Source: JBJSXJ01 sp044235425 (lineage in GTDB: Bacteria > Planctomycetota > Planctomycetia > Pirellulales > Pirellulaceae). From it: a stretch of 64,000 nt of DNA. Each line of letters opens with the position of its first letter. Position 1 is the stretch's first letter. This document shows positions 1 to 8,674 of the stretch, one piece after another. The notes beneath the pieces were generated by a model that saw only the letters and a list, made by a program, of their open reading frames with translations, was not told the DNA's origin and ran no database searches. Both the position numbers and the translations under genes were made by a program. The stretch is taken from the NCBI GenBank assembly GCA_044235425.1, contig JBIIHW010000002.1:124001-188000 (forward strand). Reading direction: 5' to 3'.

Positions 1-198
1 CTGGTACTGGGAACAACCAAGGATCGCGATCATCGCTTGTATCTTGATCGCGGAATTTATGCGGAAAATACGCTGTTTTTCCAGCGTGGCGAGTGGCGAT
101 CGCGGGACTGGACGTATCCCGATTATCGCCGCTCGGATTATCATGAGTTCTTCACTCGCTGCCGCGATTACCTGCGAGCGCGTTATGGCCGACCGTAA
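1..198 (+). CDS. C-terminal fragment of an unknown protein
   Basis: An open frame runs from base 1 to a TAA at 196-198 and encodes the last 65 residues of a protein that begins outside the window. The tail is rich in Arg, Tyr, Asp and Trp (it ends RYGRP) and has no membrane segment. I do not recognise a family. It lies on the same strand as the sugar-phosphate transferase gene that follows, about 54 bases before the start chosen there, so it may belong to the same envelope-polysaccharide operon. That link is inference. Confidence 0.6.
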   Translation: MVLGTTKDRDHRLYLDRGIYAENTLFFQRGEWRSRDWTYPDYRRSDYHEFFTRCRDYLRARYGRP

Positions 199-252
199 TT
201 GAGTCGAAATGGCTATGTGAATGACTGGAAGGCACCAGAGGGGAATGTTGGG

Positions 253-1383
253 ATGGCCGCTTCGCTGCATATCTGGTTACTAACGGCTGCGCTTCCCGCC
301 TTCTTGATTGCTTGGCTGATGACATTTGTGGTGCGACGATTTGCGGTTCGGTGGGGGCTGATCGATCTTCCTGCTGCGCGAAAAGTGCACACCAGCCCCA
401 CGCCACTCGGTGGCGGCTTGGCAATTTGGTGTGGAGTGATTGCGACGTTTGGACTGGGAGAACTCGCGCTGGTCATCGTCAGTAGCAATTCCTGGTGGGA
501 GCAGTTCTTGCCGGCAGCCGTTGTTCCACATTTGGCTGGTTTACGACAGCAGACATTGGGCTTGTGGGGGCTCCTGGGCTGCGGCACGGTGCTGGCGGGC
601 TTAGGGTTAATGGATGATCGGCGCGGCCTGCCCTGGCAAGCGCGACTTACGATTCAGTTTGCCGTGGCGGCGGTCTGTGTTTATTGGCAAGGGCTACGAC
701 TGACGGCTTTCATCGGTGTGCCACTGATCACCGGAGTGCTATCGATTCTGTGGATCGTGGCACTCATCAACTCCTTCAATATGCTCGACAATATGGATGC
801 CTTGTCGGCGGGAATCGGCACCATCTCCGCTGGCATGTTGGTCGCGGTGTTGCTGTTATCACCGGACCCTGCGACGCAGCGACCGCAGTGGTTCGTGGCC
901 GGCTATCTGATTGTGCTGGTGGGCGCGCTCTTGGGATTTCTGTGGCACAACAAACCACCTGCAAAAATCTTCATGGGAGATGCGGGAAGCTATTTTCTCG
1001 GCTTTCATATCGCGACCGGTACGCTGCTGGCGACCTATGCCAGTTACGCTTCGGATCGACCGCACGCCGTGCTCGCGCCACTGTGCGTCATGGCCGTGCC
1101 GCTTTACGACATGATCTCCGTTATCTGGATTCGGTTACGCGAGGGGCGCAGTCCGTTTCAGGCGGATAAATGTCACTTCTCGCATCGACTCGTCGATCTC
1201 GGGCTTACCAAGCCGCAGGCGGTACTCACGATTTATCTGCTCACCATCACGTGCGGGCTGGCGGCGTTACTATTACATCGAGTGGATGTGGTGGGAGGAG
1301 TATTAATTATCATCTTGATTATCTCTGTATTGACCTTGATTGCGATTCTGGAATCGACCGCGCGTAGAAAGCTCAGTTCGTGA
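253..1383 (+). CDS. WecA/MraY-family undecaprenyl-phosphate sugar-1-phosphate transferase
   Basis: This 376-residue polytopic membrane protein fits glycosyltransferase family 4. These enzymes move a sugar-1-phosphate from a UDP-sugar to undecaprenyl phosphate on the inner face of the membrane, the first step in O-antigen, teichoic acid or exopolysaccharide synthesis. Family motifs are visible: a DD pair at residues 121-122, an N-x-x-N-x-x-D-x-x-D block at about 173-182, and FMGDAGS at about 240-246. The usual DGxDGL appears here as DNMDAL, a mild variant. The frame is open from a TTG at 199. I chose the ATG at 253 because a purine-rich AGAGGGGA lies upstream and the first membrane helix follows at once. 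Its stop overlaps the GTG start of the ligase-like gene, so the two are probably coupled. The exact sugar cannot be read from sequence. Confidence 0.87.
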   Translation: MAASLHIWLLTAALPAFLIAWLMTFVVRRFAVRWGLIDLPAARKVHTSPTPLGGGLAIWCGVIATFGLGELALVIVSSNSWWEQFLPAAVVPHLAGLRQQTLGLWGLLGCGTVLAGLGLMDDRRGLPWQARLTIQFAVAAVCVYWQGLRLTAFIGVPLITGVLSILWIVALINSFNMLDNMDALSAGIGTISAGMLVAVLLLSPDPATQRPQWFVAGYLIVLVGALLGFLWHNKPPAKIFMGDAGSYFLGFHIATGTLLATYASYASDRPHAVLAPLCVMAVPLYDMISVIWIRLREGRSPFQADKCHFSHRLVDLGLTKPQAVLTIYLLTITCGLAALLLHRVDVVGGVLIIILIISVLTLIAILESTARRKLSS

Positions 1384-3785
1384 CAACGCAGGCGAAAAGC
1401 GAGGTGGTGCGAAACGGACCGCGTGGTGGTCTGCTCGGACTCGCCGCGCTCATCGTCGCGTGGCCACTGGTGCCGTCCGAAGCCGTCGCCATGGGCGGCG
1501 GTGTCCTGCTCATTCTCTGGACGCTCACTCTCACCCTGATCGCCGCGATAGTGGGTTGGCGACGCGGTGAGCGGGGTATGCTTTGCAGCCCAGTCGATCT
1601 GCTGCTCGGCGCCTTCTTTCTACTGTTTGTCGTCAGTGGAATTCAGGCGATCGCAGGGGGGCATGGTCGGTCGATTCTGAATGTGGTCTGGCAATGGCTA
1701 GCCATGGGACTGCTCTGGTTGCTGGTCCGTGAGTGGCTACGTAGTGCGGTGGTACGGCGAGCGACGATTGTGGTGCTGCTGGCGATGGCCGCGGGCCTTT
1801 CGAGCCTTGGGTTCTATCAAGTGCTGGTGACGATGCCGCGTGATCGAGCGGCATTTGAGCGAGACCCTGAGGGAAGTTTACAAGCCGCTGGAATCGTCGC
1901 GCCCGTTGGATCGCCGCTGCGAGCACAGTATGAGGATCGATTGCGTAGTCGAGAGCCGCTGGCGACATTCGCGTTGACGAATTCTCTCGCCGGTTTCTTA
2001 GTTCCCTGGTTGCTGGTGGCGACACTCTTCATCGTCGCTCCCGAGATGTCCGCTACCTCAGGAGGGACACAATCGTTTACGACGCGGATAAGAGCTGGTG
2101 CGCTGATTTTGGTAGTCGTAATTGGTGCCTGTTTGCTGATTACCAAGAGTCGCAGTGGTTACGTGGCGACGTTGGTTGGAATGAGTGGGATTGCGGGCTG
2201 GCTGTTAGGTGCTCCGTGGAGTGGCTGGTTTTCCGTACGCCAGTCGCGAGATGTTGGGGCCCGGGATGATGCGTCCCATCCTCAGCGGGAGGCAGTGATC
2301 TCTCGTGGCCAACTGGCAATCGCGCTCAGCGTGGCGGCAATGCTGCTTGTGCTGCTCGTCGGCGTAATGGTCCGATTCGGGTTGCTTGACATTCAGGTTT
2401 TGACCGAGGCGCGTAAGTCGCTGGGATATCGCGGGGAATATTGGATAGCCACCTGGGCCATGATTCAGGATCATCCCTGGTGGGGCTGTGGGCCGGGAAA
2501 TTTTCAGGATTTCTATGCCGCTTATAAGTTGCCACAGGCAAGTGAAATGATTGCCGATCCGCATAATTTTCTTTTAGAAATTGCGGCGCTGGCAGGACTG
2601 CCAGCGGCCATCGTGTGGCTCGTGACGCTCGCCACTTACAGTTGGCAGGTGCTCCGCGGTCATCCGGAACGAGAAGCGTCGGCGACGCCTGCCACTCGTG
2701 GGCAGGAACAGGTGCAACCACTGCTGGCGAGGTCGAGGGCTACGAAGTCTGCTGGAACCGTGGCGTCGGGCGCTGTGGCGGCTGCGGCCAGGGTGGCGGC
2801 TGCCGAGCGGTGGCTGATTTATGGTGGAGCGGTTGGTGGGTTGCCGCTGGCCTATCTGGCGGCGCTGCTGATGGGAATGACGGTCGACGAGGGAGTCTGG
2901 CTGGTCGGTTTGCCCGCAGCTGGACTCGTGGTCTGGCTCTTCGATCCCTGGGTGCGAGCGGGCGAAGTTCCTCGGCGGCTGCTCATTCTGCCGCTGCTTG
3001 CACTCGGTATCCATCTGCTGGCAGCGGGTGGGATTGGATTTGCGGGTGTATCGCTGACGTGGTGGGTTTTAGGAGCACTCCTGCTCAGCTCACGGGAACT
3101 TCCCGCTGCGGGCTCAAACCTGTCATCAACGTCGCCACGAGAAACGGCTCTGTCCTGGTTCGCTGCTCCACGATTAGCTTGGGGCGTACTGGGCGGAGTC
3201 ACGGCAATTCTCCTGGCGATCTTCACGCTGACGATGTATCGTCCGCTGCTGACGGGGCGAGTGGCGCTGGAGAGGGGCGACCAGGCATGGTTGAGTGGTC
3301 AGGCCGCTGAGGCGGGAGCTTGGTATTTGGCCGCGCAGGCGGAGGATCGCTGGAACGCGGAACCGTGGGTGCGGTTGGCAGGCTGGCATCAGCGTGCTTG
3401 GAATGATGCTCGCCGCGAGCAAGACTGGAGTGATTTATTGGCCGCTGCCGCTCAGGTGGATCGACTTCATGGACGATCGCAGCAGGTTTGCTCGGAGATG
3501 AGTTCGATGTTTCGGGGTGCTTACCGAGCGACGGATCGTCGAGAGGCACTTGACCAGGCGATTTATTGGGCCGAGCGAGCGGTCGGTAATTTCCCCAACG
3601 GAGCTCTCGTTCACGCACGCTTGGCCCAACTCTATCATTGGCGTGGGGATCATCAGTTGGCGCGAAGCGAAGCGGAGACGGCTTTGCGGCTGGACGAGCT
3701 CAATCCACACCAAGAACAAAAACTGGCTCGCCAACCCGACACGCCGGATTTGCAGTCGCTGGTTGGAGAAAACAGGTTAAACTAG
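1380..3785 (+). CDS. O-antigen ligase/polymerase-like membrane protein with C-terminal TPR region
   Basis: This 801-residue protein starts at a GTG that overlaps the preceding TGA (GTGA). The first 420 residues are mostly hydrophobic helices. They hold an O-antigen ligase (Wzy/WaaL, PF04932-type) signature: WWGCGPGNF at about 367, then PHNFLLEIAALAGLPA about 25 residues later. Members join or polymerise lipid-linked glycans on the periplasmic side. A second hydrophobic block (about 480-620) leads to a soluble C-terminal region (about 625-800) with TPR-like helices containing YWAERAVGNFPNGALVHARL. TPR tails are common in large ligase-like proteins of planctomycetes and related phyla. With the upstream transferase it suggests an exopolysaccharide or O-antigen pathway. 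Ligase versus polymerase cannot be decided here. Confidence 0.85.
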   Translation: MTTQAKSEVVRNGPRGGLLGLAALIVAWPLVPSEAVAMGGGVLLILWTLTLTLIAAIVGWRRGERGMLCSPVDLLLGAFFLLFVVSGIQAIAGGHGRSILNVVWQWLAMGLLWLLVREWLRSAVVRRATIVVLLAMAAGLSSLGFYQVLVTMPRDRAAFERDPEGSLQAAGIVAPVGSPLRAQYEDRLRSREPLATFALTNSLAGFLVPWLLVATLFIVAPEMSATSGGTQSFTTRIRAGALILVVVIGACLLITKSRSGYVATLVGMSGIAGWLLGAPWSGWFSVRQSRDVGARDDASHPQREAVISRGQLAIALSVAAMLLVLLVGVMVRFGLLDIQVLTEARKSLGYRGEYWIATWAMIQDHPWWGCGPGNFQDFYAAYKLPQASEMIADPHNFLLEIAALAGLPAAIVWLVTLATYSWQVLRGHPEREASATPATRGQEQVQPLLARSRATKSAGTVASGAVAAAARVAAAERWLIYGGAVGGLPLAYLAALLMGMTVDEGVWLVGLPAAGLVVWLFDPWVRAGEVPRRLLILPLLALGIHLLAAGGIGFAGVSLTWWVLGALLLSSRELPAAGSNLSSTSPRETALSWFAAPRLAWGVLGGVTAILLAIFTLTMYRPLLTGRVALERGDQAWLSGQAAEAGAWYLAAQAEDRWNAEPWVRLAGWHQRAWNDARREQDWSDLLAAAAQVDRLHGRSQQVCSEMSSMFRGAYRATDRREALDQAIYWAERAVGNFPNGALVHARLAQLYHWRGDHQLARSEAETALRLDELNPHQEQKLARQPDTPDLQSLVGENRLN

Positions 3786-3866
3786 CCTAGGCGATGGATT
3801 CACAGGCGCCGGTTGCTGATGGGAATCATTCAGCGAGATCGAAGTCGACGAGCGAGGTGAGTTAAC

Positions 3867-5093
3867 ATGAAAGCGATCGTGGTAATTGCCATCATGACAA
3901 TCCTTGGTGCCACCACAGGGCTGTTGGTCACCAGGACCGAATTCTCGGGTGTCAAAGAACGCTTCGTGGCCAACAATGGCTCGAATCATTACGAGGAGCG
4001 GATTGGCGCGGTGGCACAGGGCGTAGGTGTTACGCTTGAGCCCACAGCCGGTGCGAAAGTGGTGGTGGTGAACGGCGAAATTCATCGCTTTGGAGTGATG
4101 GAAAAGAACGGCAAGATGCAGCATGCGTTTCTAGTCAAGAATGAAGGCACGGTGCCTTTGCGACTGGAGAGTGGCGGCACGTCGTGTCCCGCCTGTACGG
4201 TGAGCGAGTTGCCGAAGAATGTGTTGCAACCGGGCGAGACAATGCCGGTCACAGTGCAATTCACGGGCAATATGCCGGATTACGAGTATCGCAAGGAAGC
4301 GTACATTAAGACGAGTGATCCGAATCGGCGAGTGCTTATGCTGGTCGTGCAGGGACAAGTGCTGCAGACACTGCGCGTGCAACCTGAGGATATTTCGATT
4401 GAAAGCGTACCGGCATCGGAAGGCGCGACGCGTCGCTTCTATCTGCTAGTCACCAAGGATCGGCCAGTCGAGATTTTGAGTCATGAGTTCGTCCTGGCCG
4501 ACAATGCGGAATTCTTCGATGTGCAATATCGACCAGCGACGAAAGAAGAGTTGTCGAAGCATCAGACGGCATTCCACGGATATGTCGCTGACTTGACTAT
4601 CAAGCCCGGTTTGCCACTCGGCGGAATGCAGCAGACGCTGCGTTTCAAGACGAATTGGGAAGAGATCAGCGAGGTGAATGTGCCGATCCAGGGAACGGTC
4701 ACGAGTGACATCTCGTTGCTGGGCAGCAAAAGTTTCGAAGAGAAGAACAGTCTCTTAAAAATCGGGATTGTAAAGCAAGGCACGGAGACCAAGGTGACGG
4801 TACCCCTGGTGGTTCGTGGACCACTGCGAAACGACGTGCAGTTTAAGGTGGCCCGTGTGGAGCCAGAGGGATCGCTGGTAGTCAGCATCGGTGAACCGAA
4901 GGTGGTAGGCGAGGGAGCGGTCGTGATGCGAACGCTGACCGTTACCGTGCCTGCAGACAGTCCTCCGGTGAGTCGTTTTGGTGGAGTCGACCTATCGGAT
5001 TACGGGAAGATTGTGCTAGAAACCACGCACCCGGATGCCAAGGAGCTTCGGTTGCTGGTCCGTTTTGCGGTCCAGGCAAAGACGTCGGAATGA
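3867..5093 (+). CDS. DUF1573 domain protein, membrane-anchored or secreted
   Basis: This 408-residue protein begins at an ATG preceded by GAGGTGAG. A single hydrophobic N-terminal segment (residues 1-20, MKAIVVIAIMTILGATTGLL) suggests export or anchoring. Residues of about 88-131 match DUF1573: a VKNEGTVPLRL strand, then TSCPACTV, then a PGETMPVTVQF strand. The family usually has SCGCT at that loop; here the two cysteines are spaced as SCPAC. The rest is beta-rich and probably a chain of Ig/MSP-like folds. DUF1573 proteins are abundant in planctomycetes and Bacteroidetes and have no firm function. The gene lies about 80 bases after the ligase-like gene and 28 bases before the tetrahaem lipoprotein, so co-transcription is likely. 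Confidence 0.85.
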   Translation: MKAIVVIAIMTILGATTGLLVTRTEFSGVKERFVANNGSNHYEERIGAVAQGVGVTLEPTAGAKVVVVNGEIHRFGVMEKNGKMQHAFLVKNEGTVPLRLESGGTSCPACTVSELPKNVLQPGETMPVTVQFTGNMPDYEYRKEAYIKTSDPNRRVLMLVVQGQVLQTLRVQPEDISIESVPASEGATRRFYLLVTKDRPVEILSHEFVLADNAEFFDVQYRPATKEELSKHQTAFHGYVADLTIKPGLPLGGMQQTLRFKTNWEEISEVNVPIQGTVTSDISLLGSKSFEEKNSLLKIGIVKQGTETKVTVPLVVRGPLRNDVQFKVARVEPEGSLVVSIGEPKVVGEGAVVMRTLTVTVPADSPPVSRFGGVDLSDYGKIVLETTHPDAKELRLLVRFAVQAKTSE

Positions 5094-5121
5094 AGGCGGA
5101 GTCACGGAAGGAGCCCCAGCG

Positions 5122-6774
5122 ATGAATCACCAGCAATGGCCGTTCCTGAGATCACAGCTTGTTCGCGCCGCTCACCTCATGCGCGCCGTTCGATCCGCTC
5201 GACGTATTCGACCGACGATCGCAGTTCTACTGAGCTGCATGGCGACCGTGATTTTGGTTGGCTGTTATGAGCCAGCGATCGGTTTACTGGTGGCACCGCC
5301 GGCTGCTTCGGTGGCGAAAGAGGAACCTGGAAAGATTCGCTTGCCACTATTCACCGGCTGGGAGAAGCCCGCCCTGACGATTGTCGTGTCGGGTCGTCAA
5401 AACGGCTACATCGAGCCCTGTGGCTGTGCGGGGCTCACCAATCAAAAAGGTGGCATGGCACGACGGTATACGCTCATTCGGCAGTTGGAGGAGCGGGGCT
5501 GGCCCGTCGTACCAGTCGACGTCGGTAATCAAATCAAACGCTTTGGTCGCCAGTCCGAGATCAAGTTTCAGATTGCTTATGAAGCGCTGAAGAAAATGGG
5601 ATATCAGGCGATTGGTCTGGGGCCCGACGATCTACGTTTGTCGTCGGGGGAGCTGTTCGCGTCGATCACCGAGGAGCCTTCTCGATTTGTATCTGCGAAT
5701 GTGGCGGTGCTGGATCGTGATGCGACGCCGCGTTTTAGAATCGTCGAGCAGGGTGGAATGAAGATTGGTGTGACGTCGGTGTTGGCCGACGAATTGCGGG
5801 CTAAGCTGCAGGGGGAAGAGATTATCACGGAGGCCGCGGAGAAGGGGTTGCAAGTCGCGGCCGCTGCTCTGGCCAAAGCCGGCTGCGATTTGCAGGTGCT
5901 GATGGTGTCGGGGACGCTCCCAGAAACGCGTGCGATTGCGAAACGCTTTCCCCAATTCCAACTGATTATCACCGCGGGTGGCGGCGAGGAGCCGGAGATG
6001 GAGCCGGAGGTGGTAGCGGGTACGAGCAATTGGATTGTGCAAGTCGGCGGCAAGGGAATGTTTGCGGGCGTCATTGGCGTCTGGAAAGATGCTAAACGAA
6101 CTCGAAAGTATCAGCGCGTGCCGCTGGACGATCGGTTTGCCGATTCGCCCGAAATGCTGGCTCTGCTGGAGGCTTACCAAGATCAATTGGAATCGGCGGG
6201 GCTCGATGAGCTAGTGCGACCACTGGCTCACCCCAGCGGCGCGACATTTGTGGGCACTGATGCGTGTGCTGAGTGCCACACGAAGGCGATGGCCGTTTGG
6301 AAAGATTCGCCGCATGCACATGCAACTGATTCGCTCGTTCAGCCGCAGGAACGTGGAACGATACCGCGACACCATGATCCCGAATGCCTAAGCTGTCATG
6401 TCACCGGCTGGGATCCACAGCGCTTCGTACCATTCAAATCAGGCTATGAGTCGCTCAAAGCCACGCCGCAGCTCAAACAAAGTGGCTGCGAGAATTGCCA
6501 TGGACCAGGCTCGGCACATGTCACCGCGGAGCGGCAAGCCACGAAGTCAGAGGCTGCAAAGTCCGGTGCTGCAAAATCCGGTACTGCAAAACCCGGTGCA
6601 ACGCCGGTCAGTGACGCGCAGCGTCAAAGGCTGCGTCTTTCCATGCAACTGCCGCTCGCGAAAGCCCGTCAGAGATGCTTGGAGTGTCACGACATGGATA
6701 ACAGTCCGGCATTTCACAAGGATGGAGCGTTCGAAGAGTATTGGGAACAAGTCGCGCACCCGGGCAAAGATTGA
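5122..6774 (+). CDS. Tetrahaem c-type cytochrome lipoprotein with nucleotidase-like N-terminal domain
   Basis: This 550-residue predicted lipoprotein has the lipobox LVGC at residue 48. The start at 5122 is supported by GGAAGGAG upstream; the frame is open from 5035. Residues of about 80-370 resemble a metallophosphoesterase/5'-nucleotidase-type region, with an NGYIEPCGCAGLTNQKGG segment near the front seen in planctomycete multihaem proteins. I do not see a complete metal-ligand set, so activity is uncertain. The C-terminal part has four CxxCH haem sites at C382, C422, C456 and C519, the last three in cytochrome c554-like surroundings. An Ala-Lys-Ser-Gly spacer made of 15-bp repeats separates the third and fourth haems. 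A role in periplasmic electron transfer follows from the haem motifs; the partner is unknown. Confidence 0.82.
   Translation: MNHQQWPFLRSQLVRAAHLMRAVRSARRIRPTIAVLLSCMATVILVGCYEPAIGLLVAPPAASVAKEEPGKIRLPLFTGWEKPALTIVVSGRQNGYIEPCGCAGLTNQKGGMARRYTLIRQLEERGWPVVPVDVGNQIKRFGRQSEIKFQIAYEALKKMGYQAIGLGPDDLRLSSGELFASITEEPSRFVSANVAVLDRDATPRFRIVEQGGMKIGVTSVLADELRAKLQGEEIITEAAEKGLQVAAAALAKAGCDLQVLMVSGTLPETRAIAKRFPQFQLIITAGGGEEPEMEPEVVAGTSNWIVQVGGKGMFAGVIGVWKDAKRTRKYQRVPLDDRFADSPEMLALLEAYQDQLESAGLDELVRPLAHPSGATFVGTDACAECHTKAMAVWKDSPHAHATDSLVQPQERGTIPRHHDPECLSCHVTGWDPQRFVPFKSGYESLKATPQLKQSGCENCHGPGSAHVTAERQATKSEAAKSGAAKSGTAKPGATPVSDAQRQRLRLSMQLPLAKARQRCLECHDMDNSPAFHKDGAFEEYWEQVAHPGKD
6556..6600 (+). repeat. 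Three imperfect 15-bp tandem repeats inside the tetrahaem gene
   Basis: Three consecutive 15-base units (6556-6570, 6571-6585, 6586-6600) of the form GCAAAxyCCGGTzCT encode a repeated A-K-S/P-G-A/T pentapeptide. The period keeps the frame. The units lie between the third and fourth haem motifs and look like a flexible linker that grew by slippage. Confidence 0.8.
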
Positions 6775-6798
6775 AACGTTCCCCACTGAAAGCATTTG

Positions 6799-7821
6799 AT
6801 GGCCGTTATTGAAATTGCTGGACTGACCAAGTCCTACCGCGTGTATCAGAAGAACGAAGGTCTGGCAGCGTCGCTGCGCGGCTTGTGGCGACGCGAATAT
6901 CGCGAGGTCGAGGCGGTTCGAGCGATCGATTTGCAAGTAGAGCAGGGTGAGTTCGTGGCGTTTCTGGGACCCAATGGGGCCGGCAAAACGACTACCTTGA
7001 AACTGCTGTCGGGCGTGATTAATCCGACGAGCGGTTCGGCGCGGGTGATGGGCTTTGTACCGTGGAAACGCGAGAATGCTTACCGTCGACGCTTTGCCTT
7101 AGTCATGGGGCAAAAAAATCAGCTCTGGTGGGACCTGCCCGCTCAAGAATCCTTTCGGCTGCATCAGCAGATCTATCGGATCGATCGACAGGATTTCGAT
7201 CGCACGCTGGGCGAACTCTGTGAATTGCTCGATATCGGCCGACTGCTGAAGCAGCCCGTACGCGAGTTGTCGCTGGGTGAACGGATGAAGATGGAGTTGT
7301 CCGCGGCGCTCCTGCATTCACCCGATGTGTTGTTTCTCGATGAGCCGACGATTGGCTTGGATGTCGTCGCTCAACATAACATTCAGCAATTTCTGAAACG
7401 TTATCAAGAAGAGCGTCGAATCACGATCCTGCTCACCAGCCATTACATGAAAGATGTGGCGGCGCTTTGTCAGCGAGTGGTCATCATTGCTCAAGGTCGA
7501 ATTCACTACGATGGGTCGCTAGCTGGGATTGTGGATCGCTTCAGCGGCTACAAAATCGTGACCTTACAGTTTGCCGAACAGACTCAGGCTGAGAGTGTGC
7601 CCAGTGACTTGGGGCAGTTGGGAGAGGTGATCGAGGTGCGGTCACCGCGGGTGAAGATTCGCATTGAGAGGACGGCGATTCCGAAAATCCTGGCCACTAT
7701 TCTCTCACGCTACTCGATCGAAGATGTGGCCGTCGAGGATCCGCCGCTTGAGCAAGTCATCGCCGAAGTCTTCAGCCAGGTTGGTGAAGCCGCAAAAAAC
7801 TCCGCAGACACTCAGCGCTGA
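6799..7821 (+). CDS. ABC-2 type exporter, ATP-binding subunit
   Basis: This 340-residue cytoplasmic ATPase has Walker A GPNGAGKTT at about 57-65, the signature LSLGE at about 157 and Walker B LFLDEP at about 178. The C-terminal 100 residues form the extra domain typical of ABC-2 export ATPases. An insertion before Walker A (GLAASLRGLWRREYREVEAV) is characteristic of the subgroup that works with PF06182-type permeases. TTG at 6796 directly precedes the ATG; I use the ATG. The two downstream genes are the matching permeases, spaced by about 10 bases each, so this is a complete three-gene exporter. The substrate is unknown; drug, glycan or lipid export are all possible for the family. Confidence 0.92.
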   Translation: MAVIEIAGLTKSYRVYQKNEGLAASLRGLWRREYREVEAVRAIDLQVEQGEFVAFLGPNGAGKTTTLKLLSGVINPTSGSARVMGFVPWKRENAYRRRFALVMGQKNQLWWDLPAQESFRLHQQIYRIDRQDFDRTLGELCELLDIGRLLKQPVRELSLGERMKMELSAALLHSPDVLFLDEPTIGLDVVAQHNIQQFLKRYQEERRITILLTSHYMKDVAALCQRVVIIAQGRIHYDGSLAGIVDRFSGYKIVTLQFAEQTQAESVPSDLGQLGEVIEVRSPRVKIRIERTAIPKILATILSRYSIEDVAVEDPPLEQVIAEVFSQVGEAAKNSADTQR

Positions 7822-7831
7822 GCCATCGATC

Positions 7832-8665
7832 ATGTATGCCAAACTGCAAACCTGGTGGACGATTCTGAGGATCTGCCTCGAAGAACGCCTCGTCTATCGC
7901 GCCGATTTCGCCATGGGCACACTCATGCGATTTCTGCCGATCATCACGCAGATTTTTTTGTGGTTTGCGGTATTTGAGGCGAGTGGCAAGGAGGAACTGG
8001 CGGGATACCGCTATGAAGCATTTGTGGCCTACTACCTGCTGACGATGATCAGTCGCGCCTTTAGCAGCATGCCAGGCTTGGCTTCGGGAATCGCCCGTCA
8101 AGTGCGCGAAGGCGAGATCAAAAAATATCTCATCCAGCCCGTCGATATGCTCGGCTTTCTTCTGCTCGCTCGCATCGCTCACAAACTGGCCTATTATGCC
8201 GTGGCAATTGCTCCGTTTGCGCTGGTCTTTTTTCTTTGTCGCAATTACTTCGTCGATTTACCCGCGACCGCGGCTACTCATTCGATCGTCACGGCATTGG
8301 CCTTTGTGGCATCCCTGCTGCTGAGCTTCATCTTAGGATTTTTTCTGGAGGCGACGCTGGGACTCATGGGCTTCTGGTTTCTGGAAGTCAGCTCGCTGTT
8401 GTTTGTCTATATGCTGTTCAACTTCTTTCTTTCTGGTCACATGTTTCCCCTGGATATGCTGAATGAGCCCTGGCATTCGCTGGTCGCTTGGTCACCGCTG
8501 CAGTATCTGGCCTACTTTCCCGCGGCGGTGTTTTTGGGGAAGTACGAGAGTGAGTCGCTGGGGCGAGCACTGTTGCTGGAGGTCTGCTGGGTTCTGTTTT
8601 TCATGGTGGCCGCGCGCGTGTTACTGCAACGAGGGATTCGGCAGTACAGCGGTTATGGAGGTTAA
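7832..8665 (+). CDS. ABC-2 family permease (PF06182-type), first subunit
   Basis: This 277-residue protein has about six hydrophobic helices. The start is the ATG at 7832 (MYAKLQTWW), 10 bases after the ATPase stop; the frame is open further upstream but there it overlaps the ATPase. The opening pattern, a short cytoplasmic lead and then RADFAMGTLMRFLPIITQI, and a central IKKYLIQPVDMLGF segment are typical of PF06182 (ABC2_membrane_6) permeases. It probably forms a heterodimer with the next gene product. Substrate unknown. Confidence 0.88.
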   Translation: MYAKLQTWWTILRICLEERLVYRADFAMGTLMRFLPIITQIFLWFAVFEASGKEELAGYRYEAFVAYYLLTMISRAFSSMPGLASGIARQVREGEIKKYLIQPVDMLGFLLLARIAHKLAYYAVAIAPFALVFFLCRNYFVDLPATAATHSIVTALAFVASLLLSFILGFFLEATLGLMGFWFLEVSSLLFVYMLFNFFLSGHMFPLDMLNEPWHSLVAWSPLQYLAYFPAAVFLGKYESESLGRALLLEVCWVLFFMVAARVLLQRGIRQYSGYGG

Positions 8666-8674
8666 GAAGAGCGG

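Noticed and set aside
199..252. TTG start for the sugar-phosphate transferase
   Set aside because: No ribosome site precedes it and the added residues are hydrophilic and unlike the family; ATG 253 fits better.
213..587. Antisense ORF under the sugar-phosphate transferase gene
   Set aside because: It is a shadow of a well-supported gene; composition is Pro/Ser/Arg-rich and no ribosome site is visible.
2615..3310. 231-codon ORF in another frame of the ligase-like gene
   Set aside because: It overlaps a strong gene with clear domain motifs, and its translation is Gly/Ser/Arg-rich low complexity.
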